From positions 23,736-87,735 of the forward strand of contig JACQEP010000017.1 in assembly GCA_016200485.1 (NCBI GenBank): a stretch of DNA of 64,000 bases, in the 5' to 3' direction. A program made the position numbers and the translations under genes. This document shows, piece after piece, positions 63,188 to 64,000 of this stretch. The stretch is from Gammaproteobacteria bacterium. GTDB taxonomy: Bacteria > Pseudomonadota > Gammaproteobacteria > Tenderiales > Tenderiaceae. How positions within the stretch are numbered: the stretch's first letter is position 1; each line of letters opens with the position of its first letter. The notes below the pieces were generated by a model. It saw only the letters and a list, made by a program, of their open reading frames with translations. It did not search any database and was not told where the DNA came from.

Positions 63188-63418
63188 ATGACACATTATG
63201 ACCCAATGACGATATCTGAAAATGAACGACAGGACTCTCTGGCGCACGCCAGCGCCTTGCTGGCACTCGCCGATCAAGTTCTGATGCACCATGATGTACT
63301 GAACCTGGAAGGGGAGGCAAATCTTGGTTTATCCATCGTGATCGGCGAAGCCAAGCGATTAATTCGTGAAGCCGGGTCGCATAAATGCTGCAACACAAAA
63401 GACAAGTTTTTAGATTAA
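63188..63418 (+). CDS. Small protein of unknown function, DUF3077-like
   Basis: A 76-aa protein with a GAGATAAG ribosome site. The segment DSLAHASALLALADQVLMHHD...GLSIVIGEAKRLI recalls the short helical DUF3077-type proteins seen near mobile and prophage genes, but the match is weak. Two cysteines (KCCNT) end it. It lies in the AT-richer insert. Confidence 0.6.
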   Translation: MTHYDPMTISENERQDSLAHASALLALADQVLMHHDVLNLEGEANLGLSIVIGEAKRLIREAGSHKCCNTKDKFLD

Positions 63419-64000
63419 CCTCACACCAATATTAACTAAGCAAATATCAACCGAAGCATGCGACATGCTAACGACGGCTAAACACTGAGTCATCAAACAA
63501 GGCATCGATACCCACCTCCATCCGCACATGCTGCGCCACTCCTTCGCCAGCCACCTGCTCGAATCCTCCGGCGACATGCGCGCCGTGCAGGAACTGCTCA
63601 GCCACGCCGACATCAGCACGACGCAGATTTATACGCATATGGATTTTCAGCACCTGGCGAATTGTACGATCGCGCCCATCCGCGGGCGAAGAAGAAAAAA
63701 TCTGTTTAACGGCCAAGGCGCCGAGGACACTAAGAAAACCAATCAAATGTAGCCTCGATGTGGCGCAAGCGGAATCGAGGAGATCGCCCGCGTGCGCATA
63801 GCGCACCCTACTGGATTTGACGCCGCTTTAGTTCTTGTAGGATGTGGTGAACGCAGTGAACCGCATCCTTGTATGATCGATTTTAATGAAAATGTTGTTG
63901 AGGAGGTTAAGTAAGATTACACGCTTCACCGGGAAGGCCGTCCGCTCCTGAGGACTGGTTTTTAACCAGAGCCTGTGCTGTAGATTGGCCTCCCGCCCTA
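63419..64000. other. Right end of window: xerC remnant and palindromes
   Basis: After the small gene come 70 bp with no feature, then the xerC 3' remnant. Next, from about 63755, are inverted-repeat blocks: CCTCGAT...ATCGAGG (63755-63781) and GTAGGATGTGG...CCGCATCCTT (63838-63871). The last 80 bp hold several short stems but match no RNA family I know; they may be the edge of something outside the window. Confidence 0.5.
63491..63705 (+). pseudogene. Truncated, frameshifted copy of the xerC 3' end
   Basis: Positions 63491-63699 match 61287-61497 of xerC with scattered changes. It encodes the catalytic end ([35 protein letters not shown]) but is frameshifted after DFQHLAN by a 1-nt loss near 63663. 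There is no start region or the first half of the protein. It is the displaced end or a partial duplication. Confidence 0.9.

Noticed and set aside
63528..63752. Independent small recombinase gene
   Set aside because: It is only the 3' end of xerC with a frameshift and no core-binding domain.

Overview
The window reads as chromosome of a gammaproteobacterium. It carries a class I adenylate cyclase (cyaA), an AlgZ/AlgR two-component pair next to argH and hemCDXY, lptM-lysA, dapF-DUF484-xerC, RfaH and Hsp33. A pyrophosphate-dependent phosphofructokinase gene followed by a soluble pyrophosphatase gene hints at an environmental, possibly chemolithotrophic or methylotrophic lineage. I cannot name a genus from sequence alone.

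Region 1 (1-19072, all minus strand) is a surface-glycan cluster that looks AT-richer than the rest. Seventeen nearly contiguous genes run leftward off the window: a KdnB-like dehydrogenase, a KdnA-like aminotransferase, a GT2 glycosyltransferase, a NeuB-type ulosonate synthase, an SpsF-type cytidylyltransferase, a DUF4910 peptidase-like protein, a FemAB/GNAT-like acyltransferase, a radical SAM/SPASM enzyme, a second DegT aminotransferase, a NodU/CmcH carbamoyltransferase, two methyltransferases, an LIC12162-family transferase, a Wzx-type flippase, a 2-hydroxyacid dehydrogenase, a sugar epimerase and a truncated hexapeptide acyltransferase. Directly upstream lie an rfaH gene (19291-19788) and a perfect ops element (19139-19150) in the operon leader. 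The antiterminator and its target are therefore physically linked. The gene set suggests an acidic amino-ulosonic sugar, CMP-activated and heavily decorated, whose structure I cannot assign to a described glycan.

Region 2 (20.3-46.4 kb) is mostly housekeeping: trmL, a 14-repeat RCC1-like probable lipoprotein, lysA-lptM, a carboxylesterase, cyaA, a PAS/degenerate-GGDEF protein, argH, algZ-algR, a BrnT-type toxin-antitoxin pair, hemC-hemD-hemX-hemY, a ferredoxin-type reductase, an SDR protein, hslO, an orphan 276-aa protein, a Sel1 protein, a periplasmic alpha-carbonic anhydrase and ubiD.

Region 3 (46.5-61.5 kb) has a secreted Calx-beta/PKD/thrombospondin-3 protein with a GlyGly-CTERM-like tail beside a frameshifted small gene with the same kind of tail. 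It continues with prlC, a gamma-carbonic anhydrase, aroE, hemB, an adenylate kinase fused to a histone H1-like lysine-rich tail, PPi-phosphofructokinase, pyrophosphatase, a DksA/TraR-type protein, a CDF transporter and dapF-DUF484-xerC.

Region 4 (61.5-64 kb) is an AT-richer insert with a fatty-acid hydroxylase-family gene and two small genes. It is bounded by the intact xerC 3' end and by a second, frameshifted copy of that end, the pattern left by an element that integrated into xerC. Several families of dispersed palindromic repeats lie throughout 19-64 kb, often touching stop codons, and one copy sits in frame inside hemD.
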